A stretch of DNA of 64,000 bases, from positions 200,850,153 through 200,914,152 of the forward strand of contig CM035407.1 in the NCBI GenBank assembly GCA_020310875.1. Reading direction: 5' to 3'. This stretch comes from Ceratopteris richardii. Taxonomy: Eukaryota > Streptophyta > Polypodiopsida > Polypodiales > Pteridaceae. This document shows, piece by piece, positions 1-11,255 of the stretch. The translations under genes and the position numbers were made by a program. The notes beneath the pieces were generated by a model. That model searched no databases. It was not told the DNA's origin and saw nothing but the letters and a program-made list of their open reading frames with translations. Every line of letters starts with the position of its first letter. The stretch's first letter is position 1.

Positions 1-1787
1 CCGCCAACTTGTCAGCCAACACAACAATATCCAGAATTCCCAAGCCCCCTGAGTCTTTAGGGCTAATGCAAGTTTCCCATTTGATTTTGGGAATCCCCCT
101 CCCGTTGGGGTCCCCAGTCCAAAGGAAGTTTCTGCAGATTCTTTCCACTTTGGCCAAGTCTTTCTCCTTAGGTCTCCAACACGAGATAAAGTAAATAATT
201 GTAGACAGCATAAATGTGTTAACAACCATAGCACGCCCTGCCAGGTTGACTTGCATACCTTTCCAATGATTCAGCTTCCTATCCAGCTTGGATAGCACCC
301 AGTTCCAGCGTTGGTCCATTGAGATGTCGAATCCCATCGGAATGCCAAGGAGACGGAAGACTTGACCGCTGGGGATAGCTTGACACCCCTGATCCACCAA
401 CAATTGGGGAGTATGTCCGCTGATTGCTCTAAAAGCAGTTTTAGCATGGTTGATTTTTGAGCCTGATGCCACACAAAAGGTGTGGAGGCACCACCAAAAC
501 ACCTCAATGTTGTTTATATCATTATGCACAAAGGCATTCATGTCATCAGCAAAAAGTCTCACAATCATTTGGCCCTGATTTAGAGGTAAGGAAAGACCCT
601 TGAGATTGCCAGCGTCCATGTGATGCTTTAATAGGCAGCTGAGTCCATTCGAGGCGATAGCGAATAGTAATGGAGCCAGAGGGCAGCCTTGCCTAATTGA
701 TCTTTTTAAACGAATGGGCTCAGAGAGCTTACCGTTTATGTTTATTCTAGTTGAAGCATTTCCAAGAAGAGTGGAAACCATCTTCGTGAACTTTTGGCTG
801 CATCCAAGGTCTTTCAATGATTGAAGAATAAAGTCCCATTCCAATCTGTCATACGCTTTGTCGAAGTCGATCTTAATGAATACCAGATCTTGAGCAGACT
901 CCTCAGCAAAAGCAAGGCCTTCCCAAATATCGATAATTGCTTCAAGTATGGATCTACCTTTGATAAAACCTTTCTGGTCCTCGCACAGCCATGACTTTAA
1001 ATGACAAGAGATTCTGTTGGCGATAACTTTTGCAATTATCTTGTATCCTGTTTGGAGCATGGTAATCGGACGCCAGTTTTCAATTTTGTTCTTATCTCCC
1101 CGTTTGTGGATTAACTTGATGACACCATTATTCAGGCACTCAGGGAGGGCACCGAATGAGAGAGCCTCTTGCCACACGAGGCGCAGTGGGGTGGCCACCT
1201 GATGTTTGAAGGACTTGAAAAACTCATTGGTAAGGCCAGCCGGACCCGGACTTCTCCCATTGGGAAGGGCATCAATAACCTCGATAATTTCATTCTCAGA
1301 GATGTTAGCATCCAGTAGAGCAATCAAGTTCTGTGGGATTCTGGTTTGAGCAACCCTTGAGATGGTTGCCATGGAGTCGCGCCTGTGGGGGGAAAGAGGA
1401 GTCGAGACCCCGAGAAGATTGGTAAAGTGCTCGACGATGATAGATCTATTCTCCACTTCCATGCAACATTCAGTTCCATTGTTATCGACCAAGAGGGGGA
1501 TGGATTCCCTAGCTTGTTTCCTTTTGAGGATGTTACACATCTCTTTCGTTGGTTTGTCGGCCTTCCCTGCCCACCAATCTTTGAAGAAAATTTGAAGATT
1601 TTTCCTTTGAACCTCCTCCTCTAATCTTAGTCTTCCCCTGATTTTCAAAAGACCTTGTTGGCAATGTAACTTACCTTTGTTCACCTCTTCTTCAAGCCGT
1701 GAGAGCCTCCGGTACACCGTTTCTCTTCTTTTTTTTCGGATTTCTCTTATAGCCTTTTGAGTCCTGATTAGAATCACCCCAAAACTT
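1..1787 (-). CDS. L1-type LINE ORF2 reverse transcriptase, partial (L1a)
   Basis: The minus frame reads without a stop from about 1787 to the window edge, near 595 codons. It starts in the linker between endonuclease and RT, then enters the RT fingers and palm. FDKAYD (848-865) and the catalytic box FADD (542-553, a variant of YADD) are visible, followed by thumb sequence containing GIPMGF and AGRAMVVNTF. The zf-RVT tail lies beyond the window. A TAA sits just upstream of the SFGVIL reading, where LINE similarity stops and integrase of a copia element (A1) begins, so the copy is 5'-truncated at about 1790 inside A1. The protein would copy LINE RNA at a nicked target. The open frame suggests a fairly recent insertion. 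L1b is the same family: their overlapping thumb regions agree at most residues. Confidence 0.9.
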
Positions 1788-2420
1788 TAGTGGAATTTGC
1801 TTTTGGCTAAGCATAACTTTGTCCATCTGGATCACACTTCAAATCTTCTATAAAGCAATACCTTGTTGAGTATCTTGCTTGGCCTGATACTTAAGGCCCT
1901 GGTGCTTCAAGTACTTGGAGAAGTTCTAATTGACAAAGCTATTGTCTTCATCGAATTGGATGATCTTCAAAGAACTTGCAAAGTCTTCTTGAACTATTTG
2001 TGTCCACTCCTTGAAGAAAGGGCATCCTCTTTATGCTTGAGTGAATAAACCCAAGTGTATCTAGTGAAGTCATCTACTATCAAGAAGAAGTAAATTGACC
2101 CACTAAGAGAAGGTGTATGCATTGATCCAAAAATATATGCATGGACTAATGCTAAGGGTTTAGATGCAGAAATGGATGCTTCTATAGGCAAAGGGGCAAT
2201 TGTCTGCTTGGCACATGCTTGGAAATTCAATTCCACTTGTGTGATCCTAGATAAACCCTTGAAAAGATGATTGGAAGAGATCTTAGCTAAGCAAGAGATA
2301 TGTCCAAATCTGCAATGCCACAAGCTGACTTGAATCTTTGGCCATAAAACTTGAAATCTTGTGGAGACCTTTGTCTTCAAAGCCTTGAGCTATCACTTCA
2401 TTGGATTCATGGTTGATGAC
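1788..2420 (-). pseudogene. Copia A1 integrase region
   Basis: Minus-strand continuation of copia A1. Around 2380-1994 the reading contains the GAG-pre-integrase pattern (HCRFGHISC, then a degraded CxxC as CAKQ) and the integrase core segment FLIVDDFTRYTWVYSLKHK. After that it is broken by stops and shifts. The downstream part of pol is missing because LINE L1a joins at about 1788. This would be the DNA-joining enzyme of a Ty1/copia element, but it is not functional here. Confidence 0.75.
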
Positions 2421-2700
2421 TTAAACTTTGTTGTGATTGAATTGCACCGTCATGTTGCACTTTGTAATGGCCTTCATTGAGAGAAGGTTCTTACAAAGAC
2501 TTGGTACATAAAGAACATCTTTGGGTGACTTGGTCTCGCCTTCTGAGTTAGTGACATGAACTTTGCCTCTTCCTTGGATTTTAGTGCACTTGTTATCTTC
2601 CATATAAACTTGACCTTTATGTTCTTCAAAATCATGAAAGTCATCTTTGTCATGGCACATGTGTGATGAAGCCCCACTATCAAAAATCCATTGTTGACTT

Positions 2701-3100
2701 GGAGTGGATGATACAAGTGGCTTGTGTTCAATTGTGAGAAAGAGATCTTCACTTGTGTAGTGACAGTGATGTTCGGTCTTTGAAGTAGACTTAGAATTAT
2801 CCTTGTTCTTCTTCTTGAAGCAATAATTTCGATGTGGCCAGGCTTGCCACAAAAATTACAAGTGAACTTCTTCTTGCTTTTGTCCTTGGTTCTTGATTCT
2901 TGGAGTGGATGATACAAGCGGCTTCTGTTCAAATGTGAGGAAGAGATCTTCACTTGTGTAGTGACAGTGATGTTCGGTCTTTGAAGTAGACTTAGAATTA
3001 TCCTTGTTCTTCTTCTTGAAGCAATAATTTCGATGTGGCCAGGCTTGCCACAAAAATTACAAGTGAACTTCTTCTTGCCTTTTGTCCTTTATTCTTGTGC
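2701..3100. repeat. ~201-bp tandem duplication in copia A1 gag
   Basis: The segment starting GGAGTGGATGATACAAG at 2701 begins again at 2902 and runs on with only a few differences to about 3100. Each unit carries the zinc knuckle coding region and the protease-proximal spacer. Both units contain the same frame break after GHIE. Confidence 0.95.
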
Positions 3101-3496
3101 AAGGTGGCTTTAGCTTTCATAGTTGTTTCTTGGATAGCTTGGATCTTTTGTCTAGAGTCATGGAGAAGCAACAATCTTCTAACTTCTTCCCAATTGAGTG
3201 CTTGGTCTCTGTTATACAGAGTAGTCATGAATGCTTCATAGGACCGAGGAAGCTTGTTAAGTAACCGAATGGCCATGTCTTCACTTGAAATTTGTCATCC
3301 ACAAAGTGCTAACTTGTGTTGATAATCTTCAAATTGGACTATCACTTTTATGATAGTGTCTTGTGGATGTATAGTGAAATTGTGAAACTCGGCCTCTAGA
3401 GTATAAATCTTAGAAGGTGTTTTATCTTCATAGAGATTTGTGAGAGCATCCCAAGCTTCTTTTGAAGTCTTAAATGCAGTGATGTGACCCTTTTTC

Positions 3497-3509
3497 AATT
3501 CATCACGTG
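3497..3509. repeat. Target-site duplication of LINE L1b, left copy
   Basis: AATTCATCACGTG lies directly before the first LINE base. AATTCATCACATG follows the poly-A tail at 5296-5308, with one mismatch. In the interrupted gag this falls in the codons for CDELKK. Confidence 0.85.
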
Positions 3510-5297
3510 GATCCAAAATCAACCACTCTAAGACCGCCTTCAGGGCTATCGTGGGTCATCACCCTGGCCTTCTCATTGATCATGGCTGTCAAATCATTCC
3601 GCAGGGCCAAATCTTTCGCCTTCTTGGAATCCCCTTGGGGTTTGGCGTCTCTATGGAGCAGCGATGGAATTGGGTGATGGCCAAACTGGAAAACAAGCTC
3701 AACTATTGGAAAGGTATGCAAATCAATCTTGCTGGACGTGCGATGGTTATCAACACGTTCCTCCTCTCTTCTACCATTTATTTCCTCTCATGCTGGAGAC
3801 CGAACGAGCAAGGGCTGTCCAAACTGAATAGTATTTGTAGAAACTTTCTTTGGACGGGCGATCATAATAGAAGGGGGGTGCCAAAAATCAAATGGGCCAT
3901 CTGCGCCAGCCCTAGAGATAGCGGGGGGCTGGGTATCTTAGACATTGGGTGTATGGCCAACAAACTGGCAGCCAAATGGATGATCAAGGCTTGGTGCAAT
4001 GGGGAGGCCTCGTGGGCCAAGCTGATCTTCAGAAACAAGCAAGAGCTGGCCCTCATGGGGCACCCGAACTGGAAGAATCTAGACATCATGACCCTGCTAT
4101 TCTCCCCGATTCCCGTCTTCCCGAAAGGCTCCAACCTCGTATGCTCCCTTTGGAAGGGCTGGAACAAAGTCAAAAGCTTCACAAGAATTAGTGAAGACTG
4201 GAAGTGGGCTGCCGGAATCAGACAAAATGACTCTATCTGGTTTCCGATACATGGCATCCGGAGGGTGGAGGCATGGAACATTCAAGATGCCAAGAAGATA
4301 TGGAACAAAGGATTCAAAAAATGGAAACACCTCTGGAATCATGACACCAACAGCTGGATCAACTACGAGGATATCGACCCCCGCATAAACATCTCCTACG
4401 AAGAATGGAACATCTTGCAAAGCAGATGCCTCGCTTGGGATCGTCACAAAACTTGCCTTCTCATGGGACATGATACTCCGAACGCGCGTGGTCTCAAATG
4501 GCACAATGGAAATAGCCTACTCAAAATCCCGAACATCAAAGAAACGACTGACCTCCAGACCAGCCTCAACAAGAAGTGGTGCCTGTCTTGGACGCGGCTT
4601 CGGTGGGACATGAAATTCATGGGTATCTGGCACCCACTTATAGAGATTAAGAAGTCTGTCCTCCTATGGCAAATTCTCCATCGGGGAATTTGGACTAACC
4701 AGAAAGCAAGCAAAATTTGTGGGATCCCGCCGTGGTGCAAGCGCTGCCACCGTGCTATCGAAGATGTCCCACACATCTTCTTTAATTGCCCCAACTCTTA
4801 CAGTATCTGGCAGACGGTTGAACTGAAAATCAGAATTCATACACAGCTTAGTTGGAAACAAGTCCTCTTGGGAGAAGCGACTGGCTGCTCTGCGACTCTC
4901 TGGAATGCAATCAGAGGGGAAGTCCTGTGGAAAATTTGGCGGGAGCGGTGTGCTCTCAACTTCGGCGACCCCCCCAGGGAGTGGTCGATTGAAAAATCAC
5001 TATTCCTCCTTGGCAAAAGGATTGTCAACAGTAAGAAGTCCCCCCCCTTCAGACACCACCAAGTCCTCCTTTTGATCAACAACAAGCTCAAACCCAAGTG
5101 GGTCCCGCATGAGGGCGACGAGAGGGTGATTAACCTTCTTTGTAAAGCAACCTAGGAATCAATCTAGTTCCCCTGCTTTGTGGGATTTGGGGGGTCCCGT
5201 GGGCACTAGTCCCCTTCTTTTGTACCTTTGTTTCTTAATTTAATTCAAGTCCGGGAGAGTAGGCTATTGCCGAACTTCCTTTACATTAAAAAAAAAA
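3510..5297 (+). mobile_element. 5'-truncated LINE L1b inserted in copia A1 gag
   Basis: The element begins in the RT thumb coding region (GSKINHSKTAF reading at 3511 onward) and ends in a short poly-A run at 5288-5297. It is bounded by a 13-bp target-site duplication with one mismatch. Gag of A1 reads on the minus strand up to 3509 and resumes at about 5299. A 5' truncation, an A tail and a direct duplication are the usual marks of target-primed reverse transcription. Confidence 0.9.
3514..5155 (+). CDS. LINE ORF2 C-terminal part: RT thumb and zf-RVT (L1b)
   Basis: An open frame runs from the truncation point to a stop at 5153-5155, about 547 codons. The first in-frame GTG is at 3551, but no genuine start is expected because the 5' part of the gene is absent. 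Thumb motifs GIPLGF and AGRAMVINTF are near the start. A zf-RVT domain follows at roughly residues 357-420 counted from 3551, with ligands in CKRC, then H and C in VPHIFFNC. The catalytic palm is not present, so the fragment cannot polymerise. The rest of the C-terminus is Trp- and Lys-rich, as in plant L1 ORF2. No stop is seen over 1.6 kb, so the insertion looks young. Confidence 0.9.
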
Positions 5298-5530
5298 TTC
5301 ATCACATGTGAGGAGAAGTTGTTATAATGCTTGTTTGTCTTTTACATTCCATATATTCCAAGCTCCTAGATCGGTTTCCTTATTAGGATCTCGTTTTGTA
5401 CCTTCAACAACCTTGTACAATAGGTTTGTATAGAGATAGGACATAATTGTATCTTTTCATAGGTTTTAATTTGTGTCATTTAGCCTTTCATCTTTTGGCA
5501 TGAATATTGGTGTAAAGAAGGATAAATATA
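5296..5530 (-). pseudogene. Copia A1 gag N-terminus and leader
   Basis: On the minus strand, sequence downstream of the LINE gives a gag start region reading MPKDERLN with stops, then KDTIMSYLYTN and, at the LINE junction, CDEL. It aligns with the gag start of copia A2 at 32252-32420 (MPKDERLNGTNYNLW). A short leader match (AAGTCAATT followed by TATTTA) extends to about 5548. Several in-frame stops make it non-functional. Confidence 0.8.
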
Positions 5531-5547
5531 ATTGACTTGATGATATT

Positions 5548-5720
5548 GCGTTTGAAATTGTTGACATGACTAATGGATATACTGAAGTGGCTGAAACATT
5601 GAGTGTAATCTCTGCAGGTGATTATCCCTCGTGAGAATCCAATTTACATTGTGCTGAAACACGGAAGCGCTGAGAAGAAATCCAAAGGAGGCCGTTCTTG
5701 GGCTGTGAGAGATGTTGATC
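5548..5720 (+). other. Exon-like coding scrap of unknown origin
   Basis: A short frame reads FEIVDMTNGYTEVAETL up to TCTGCAG|GTGATT at about 5617-5622, which could be a 5' splice site. Another frame after that point reads VIIPRENPIYIVLKHG to about 5720. Both look more like protein than their surroundings, but I do not recognise a family, and the left edge overlaps the copia A1 leader. It may be a captured or decayed host exon, or chance. Confidence 0.25.
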
Positions 5721-5723
<3 letters not shown>

Positions 5724-5759
<36 letters not shown>

Positions 5760-5917
5760 AGAGCTTAGCAGTAGTCGGTGTCGACTTTGTTAGAGAACTC
5801 TCTCTCTCTCTCTCTCTCTCTCAGAGAGCTTAGCAGTAGTCGGTGTCGACTTTGTTAGAGAACTCTCTCTCTCTCTCTCAGAGCTTAGCAGTAGTCGGTG
5901 TCGACTTTGTTAGAGAA
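5724..5917. repeat. Three-unit minisatellite with CT tracts
   Basis: Three head-to-tail units of about 73, 64 and 55 bp each consist of a (CT)n tract followed by CAGAG, AGCTTAGCAGTAGTCGG, TGTCGACTTTGTTAGAGAA. The units differ mainly in CT tract length, which fits slippage plus unit duplication. Confidence 0.95.
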
Positions 5918-6239
5918 GAATGCTTGATCTAGTGCTCAGGAAAATGCTTCGTGAAGCATAGAACTTGACCCACCTCTGTGCATGAAGGATTGATTTCCTT
6001 TGCAACAAGCAAAGCAAAAGCATAGAGGTTTGCTTCTCGGTCACTCTGTAGCTGAAAGTATGGCTGCAGTCTGAGATTCTCTCTATTAGAGAGAATGTGT
6101 CATCTCACCTATGGTTTGCTTGGGAATAGTAGCCTGATCGTTCTCTACTTCTATTGTGAATAGCAAATGGTGGGTTGTTGCTTCTACGTGAGCAGCTGGT
6201 GTTGCTTTTACATGAGCTTCTGGTTGATGTAGCTACTAG

Positions 6240-6702
6240 GAAAAGGTGCAGACCACAGAAGATGATGTAGCAATGGAATGCACAATAGTGTTTATAAACA
6301 CTTCAAAAATGTGAGATGAACCACCAACTCCATGCAGATGACCATAATAATGACACAAAATAATGTCAAAATGTTGATAGATACTTGGGTAGTAGAAATG
6401 ATAGGGAGACTGTTTATAAACACTTTCAAAATCTAAGATGCAATCATAATGAATGACAATGATCACTAAATTGAGCGCAAAGTATCAAAATCCAAGACTG
6501 GGAGGGAGAGAAAATGGGGGTAAAGGGTGTACAAAATGGATGAAGAAGAAGGGTGGGAGGATGTGCGAATGGGCAAAATGAGGCCCAAAAGAGTGTAATC
6601 TGATGGCAAAAAAAAATTCTCGAAATGGGTGGAGAGAAAGACCATCAAATTCAAGCACCACCACCACCACCAAAAAAATTACCAGCAAAAGCCCCACCTA
6701 AC
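6240..6702 (-). mobile_element. Internal leader of LTR element G1
   Basis: Sequence just inside the G1 PBS on the minus strand. It includes a Val/Leu-rich then Pro/Phe-rich reading (LEFDGLSLHPF, later ILPPFFF) that has a counterpart in the same position and frame in G2 (21760-21950). No gag, protease or RT motif is recognised. The far end is not defined. Confidence 0.5.
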
Positions 6703-6714
6703 GCTCTGATACCA
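6703..6714 (-). other. Primer-binding site of element G1
   Basis: GCTCTGATACCA on the plus strand is TGGTATCAGAGC on the minus strand, the standard plant copia PBS complementary to the initiator-Met tRNA 3' end. It abuts the LTR at 6715. Confidence 0.9.
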
Positions 6715-7106
6715 TGTGCGAGATTACACATGTGGAAGCAAAATGAAAAGAAGATTGTACTTACAAAAGAAAGAGTGTGAGAGACTCAAAGTGAGTAGAC
6801 CAAGAAATGGGTAAACTCACATGGATTAGAAATGAGATTGCCGAGAGCATGGAGTAGGCTCCTCAAGCTTCTAACCAAGTACAAATGGGAGGAGAGGCCC
6901 TCCTTATATAGATTTGGGAGGAGCTCTCCAAAGTACATCTCATGTGGGATAATTCCCCTCAAAGGAGAATGAATACAATGGTAGAATCAAATGGAAAGGT
7001 ACCCAAATACAAACGATATAATATAAAATGGAAATGAAATGGAAATGGAATAGAAATAGAGTGACTCCAAGATACAAAAGGGAGATGCGTTCTCATATTC
7101 TCAACA
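6715..7106 (-). repeat. LTR of element G1 (5' LTR, minus)
   Basis: On the minus strand this 392-bp sequence runs from TGTTGAGAATATGAG to a CA end next to the PBS. It contains TATATAAGGAGGGCC (about 6895-6910), a good TATA box. It matches the plus-strand LTR at 21361-21742 over nearly its full length. The partner 3' LTR is not seen in the window. Confidence 0.8.
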
Positions 7107-9189
7107 CTATGTACACTCCATGCTATAGAGTTGGAGGCTGCTGCTTAAGTTCTTGCTGATTTTGGAGTCTATTTGATGGTGCCCTCTTCTTCTTTACACA
7201 CACCCATGTGTGTAGCCGTTGATTATTATAAGTTTCTGCTATTTTTTGGTCTACCTTCAAGTATTGCTATTGTACCATATCGATCTACCTACTATCGCTT
7301 ACCCAAAAAGGGTCGAAAAATAAACACATATACATTAGCAGTTGCAAGAACAATAAGTCATATAAGAAAAATAAGTTTAAGGTAAAGCATTGAAAAAGGA
7401 ATACACAAACCCACATATATGATATGCTAGCAAATGCAAAACAATAACTCACACAGAAATAAGTTTAAGAAGCATTAGAAATGTGCATAATCAAAACAAG
7501 AAATCTAGATTTTGAGAGCGAAAGAGAGATAAGTGAAAATTAACATTGGTAAATTAATTAGATATTTTTTTCAACTTAATAAAATAAATGAAAGAAAAAA
7601 ACATCTCTTATATCTCTCTAGAAAAAGATATTTTTAATAAAGTGCATCTTCAATGTTATCCAAACAAGGAGTACCATATTTCAAACTTTATCATTCATAG
7701 CTTCAACGAGGATCTCTGGAATTACTACCCACATTGTCTCCCTAAAGTAGCATTGTCTCCCTAAAGTAGCATTGTCTCTAATAGAGTGACTCTACAAATA
7801 TTGAAGACAACTAATAAAGCTGATGAGCTTGATTCCTATCATTTTTCAAAGTAAAGGGCATAATTTTCTTGAGATGACTATGTTTGTGTCTTTGTCTAAC
7901 GTGATATTTTTTTATATAAAACTTCATATCAATAAAAAAATAGACTTGTACAAAGTGTGAGAGAGAGAGAGAGGAGAGGGAGAGTAAAAGTGCATTATAG
8001 AGCATATCTATGAATCTCTTATCACCTTCATAAGGAATCCATATTATCTTCTCTCACTTTAGCTGCACATATTGGAGTCAATTTTCTCCACATAAGTCTT
8101 TGAAAATGATTAGGAATATGGTTATGTGAACCACATGTTCCTCAACACTATTGGCCCTTCACAAAGTACTTAAGATCTTTAGAATTTTGACATTTTTTAA
8201 TGTAAAAGTTGAAATCAATAAAAAAATAGATATGAACAAAGAGAGAGAGAGAGGAGGGAGAGTAAAAGTGCATTATAAAGCATATTTATGAATCTCTTAT
8301 CACCTTCATAAGGAATCCATATTATCTTCATCTTCTCTCTTTGGATTACACAGATGAAGTCACACAAAGTCACTATATCATTTACTCGAACCAAATATTG
8401 TCATAAGACCTCGAGACGAGCAACATACTTCTCTAAATATGTGAATACTATCTGGCCCCAAATTATATTTGAAGTCCCTACATATTTCATTATTGATACA
8501 ATAAATGAGTTTCAAATGTAGGGTTTGGATCACATTCCAATCTATGAAATAAAGACCAAATTAGATGGACCTTGCCAAGTCTAGAAGTGACTCCATACGA
8601 AGACTGGGTTAAGAGAGTGTTAACTTGCACCAAATGTATGCTACTTGAATATCATATGCAAATACATCTAAAACTAGAATTTTTCAAACTCTATCTACTA
8701 GCCACTTAATATGTGGTATATATAGTGGTATCCGACTACCTTAGGCTTTATACAGGCATGGAATGCATGAATGTTAGTTAACCCATCAAGTGTCGCTTGA
8801 AAATACATTGTATAATGTTACTTGACGTTTGAACTCTAGTCTCTCACTCTATATTCCAACTACAAAACTTCTCACTCTATATTCCACATGGCAAGAAGGT
8901 CACACAAAGTTAGGTAGCAAATGCACTTTATCATGCCAGTGTGTAACTATGGACGTAAAATTTGAGACAATTCGAAGATAAGATTTTTGCGGCCCTAATA
9001 AACAATCTGAGACATCAACTTTGTTGAGCATGAAGTGGCACTAATCATAGTTTGGTACCATAACAAATGAATCATCAAAGTCTTATTGATGGTGGATTTG
9101 TTGTGAATATTACTATCAATATTTACAACTAGCTCGGCTATAAGAATGTGAAACAAGCATATTTCTTTGTTTGGATGGGAGTTCAATCA
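7107..9189. other. AT-rich stretch without a recognised gene
   Basis: No supported coding region. It holds a 19-bp unit (CATTGTCTCCCTAAAGTAG) repeated in tandem at 7732-7769. It also holds a diverged direct repeat of about 145 bp at roughly 7904-8050 and 8190-8335; both copies contain a GA tract, then AAAGTGCATTATA and AATCTCTTATCACC. Confidence 0.6.
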
Positions 9190-10330
9190 TGAGTGAAGCC
9201 TTTAGGGATTATTAGAGGCATTTTGATCACTGTGCAAGAGGTGACTTTTAAATTAACTTTTGTGGTTTTGGATCTTATTGGATCAAAAGCAAATTATAAC
9301 TTACTGATCAGATGACCATGGCTCAAACAAGCCAAAGTTGTACAAGATTGATATAGTATTCAACTTCCTTTTTTGCGAGCTAATCTCAAGTATACAATCA
9401 CTTTTGATGAAATCAGAAAATGCCACCAGTGCCACACTCTTGGATTTGCAAAACATACTCATCTTGTAGATGAACTAACAGAAGGTGAGGAACAAGAATT
9501 CTCAAAGGCCAATCAAGATTTTATCGCTCTCAATATCATTAAATTTTTTTAACATTGCTACCAAGTATATGCATCTCCAACCAAAGTTCTCAATTTCCAA
9601 CACTGCCATAGTCAACCTACTCAGATAAGTGTTAGTGAAGATCAGATTGAAATCTATAGTTTAGGAACATTCACAAATCCCGACCCCATTCAAATATGTG
9701 TTGGATTACCATAACTGTTTTGGATGTAATTGATAACGCTCCTCGAGGTTTTCCAAGATACTTTTGCTTAGGAATGCAAAATCTTGATCCCATATTTTAT
9801 TAGCACCACATTCTCCTCAAACCTAGTGCCATTCTAATACTTCAAAAAAGGTATTGAGTGAATCCAAACTATGCTAAACCAGTTAAACAAGAAATTGATA
9901 GGTAATTAAAAGTCAAATTCATAGTTCCTATGGAAAACCTTGTATGGTTGTCACCAATTGTTCTTGCTCCAAAGAAGAACAAACAATTGTGCATTTATGT
10001 AGATTACTTACTTTTATGGAAGAATTTAGCAGCTATAATCAGGTATGGATGGTAGAATATGACATACAAGAAACAACTTTCATTACAAAATCAGGAGTAT
10101 ACACTTGCAAAGTTATGCGGCTTGGATCGAGAAATGCATCTAATACCTTTGTAGGAAATTTTCTCCCGATATCCTATCAACTTTTTAAGAATTTTTATTG
10201 ATGATTTTTTTATTATGGAATTCATAAACTTACATTTGTATCAACTACAACTTTGCGTCAAATGTTTTCGAGATGTTCGACTCTATTTAAACTTGTTTGT
10301 AGTATTATGTACCCTCTGCAAACTTAGGTT
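9190..10330 (+). pseudogene. Ty3/gypsy protease and RT relic
   Basis: Plus-strand readings give the end of a retropepsin-like domain (GVKPLGIIRG, then FVVLDLIGSKANYNLLI and WLKQAKVVQD at 9200-9350). Further on come RT pieces: WLSPIVLAPKKNKQLCIYVD near 9940-10000, and FLRIFIDDFF near 10180-10210 in the position of the catalytic Y/F-x-DD box. Frameshifts and stops separate the pieces and much of the palm is lost. The identification rests on motif order and the IVxxPKKN signature of gypsy RT. Confidence 0.65.
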
Positions 10331-10416
10331 TGGGGAATGGGGAATATTGATTTCAAATTTATGTTTCTACTCCCTATTCACTACCATAATATAATCATCT
10401 AAACTTACTTAACTCT

Positions 10417-10524
10417 GACAAATCGCATTGTTAATATTACATATTTTCAATAAAAATGGAAACATGGGTTGACAAATCGCATTGTTAATATTACATATTT
10501 TCAATAAAAATGGAAAGATGGGTT
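10417..10524. repeat. 54-bp tandem duplication
   Basis: The unit starting GACAAATCGCATTGTTAATA at 10417 repeats at 10471. A third copy begins at 10525 but stops after a few bases. The two units differ at about one base. Confidence 0.95.
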
Positions 10525-10679
10525 GACACAGTATAAGCATCAAAAGAACATAGCATATTGCTTATGAAAAATGAGATTACAAACTACTTGCAATCTACGT
10601 AAGTAGTTTGTAATACCATAATATAATCATTTAAACTTAGACAAACTTAACTCTAACAAATCACTCCCTATGCCCTAAC

Positions 10680-11253
10680 ATTTGCTCACATACGATTCCC
10701 ATGACCTCAAAAGCCAAACCCTCTAAGCAAAAGCCATACACATATAATGACACTTATGACGTTAAGATCAAGGAAGAGATAGATCATTTGGTAGAAACCA
10801 GATTTATCTATGAGATTGAGCACACTGAATGGGTGTTCCCCATTCTAGTGGTGCCAAAAAAGAATCGAAAGTTATGTGTATGCATTAACTTGAAGAAGGT
10901 TAAAGTAGCCACTATTAGAGATAGTTATCTGCTTCGTATCACTAAGAATCTATTAGAAAGAGTGGTGGGCAAGGAATTTTACAGCTTCCGTGACGGATTC
11001 TTTGGCTACAATCAAGTGGCCATTGCCCCAGAAGACCAGCATAAGATGACTTTTGCCACAAAGTGGGGCATATTCGCATTTTGGCTAATGACCTTTGGGC
11101 TCACCAATGCGCCAACTACTTTTCAGAGGCTAATGTGTCATGTCTTTAAAGAGTTCTTGCGTAAAAACTTAGAAGTCTATTTTGATGATCTATGTGAACT
11201 TTACCTGCATAAGCATCACTATGGCTATAATGTCATACTACATGAGCATCACT
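10680..11253 (+). pseudogene. Ty3/gypsy reverse transcriptase, partial
   Basis: An open stretch of about 184 codons from ATG 10701. It reads KPSKQKPYTYND, KIKEEIDHLVE, VVPKKNRKLCVCINLKK, the palm segment FYSFRDGFFGYNQVAIAPED, the LTNAPTTFQRLM helix, and VYFDD, the catalytic box. This is the N-terminal and middle part of gypsy RT. After the box the frame departs from the family and ends, so the connection domain, RNase H and integrase are absent. The minus-strand piece at 43.6-44.3 kb is closely related. The upstream start is internal to a polyprotein, so the ATG is not a true initiation site. Confidence 0.85.
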
Positions 11254-11255
11254 AA

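Larger units (their letters stand above)
2421..3509 (-). pseudogene. Copia A1 gag C-terminus, zinc knuckle and protease
   Basis: Minus frames give a copia gag (UBN2-type) reading AWDALTNLYEDKTPSKIYTL near 3440-3380, then MAIRLLNKLP, a zinc knuckle beginning CNFCGKPGH, and an aspartic protease with the active-site motif FDSGASSH near 2660-2690. The fourth knuckle ligand is lost from the frame because a base is missing just after GHIE; the following residues (YCFKKKNK) are in another frame. A ~200-bp segment covering the knuckle is tandemly duplicated. Copia A2 at 32.2-34.8 kb is a second copy of this family. Confidence 0.85.

Noticed and set aside
3862..5097. Several minus-strand frames of 65-139 codons
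   Set aside because: They are antisense to the L1b ORF2 coding frame, which has clear thumb and zf-RVT motifs.
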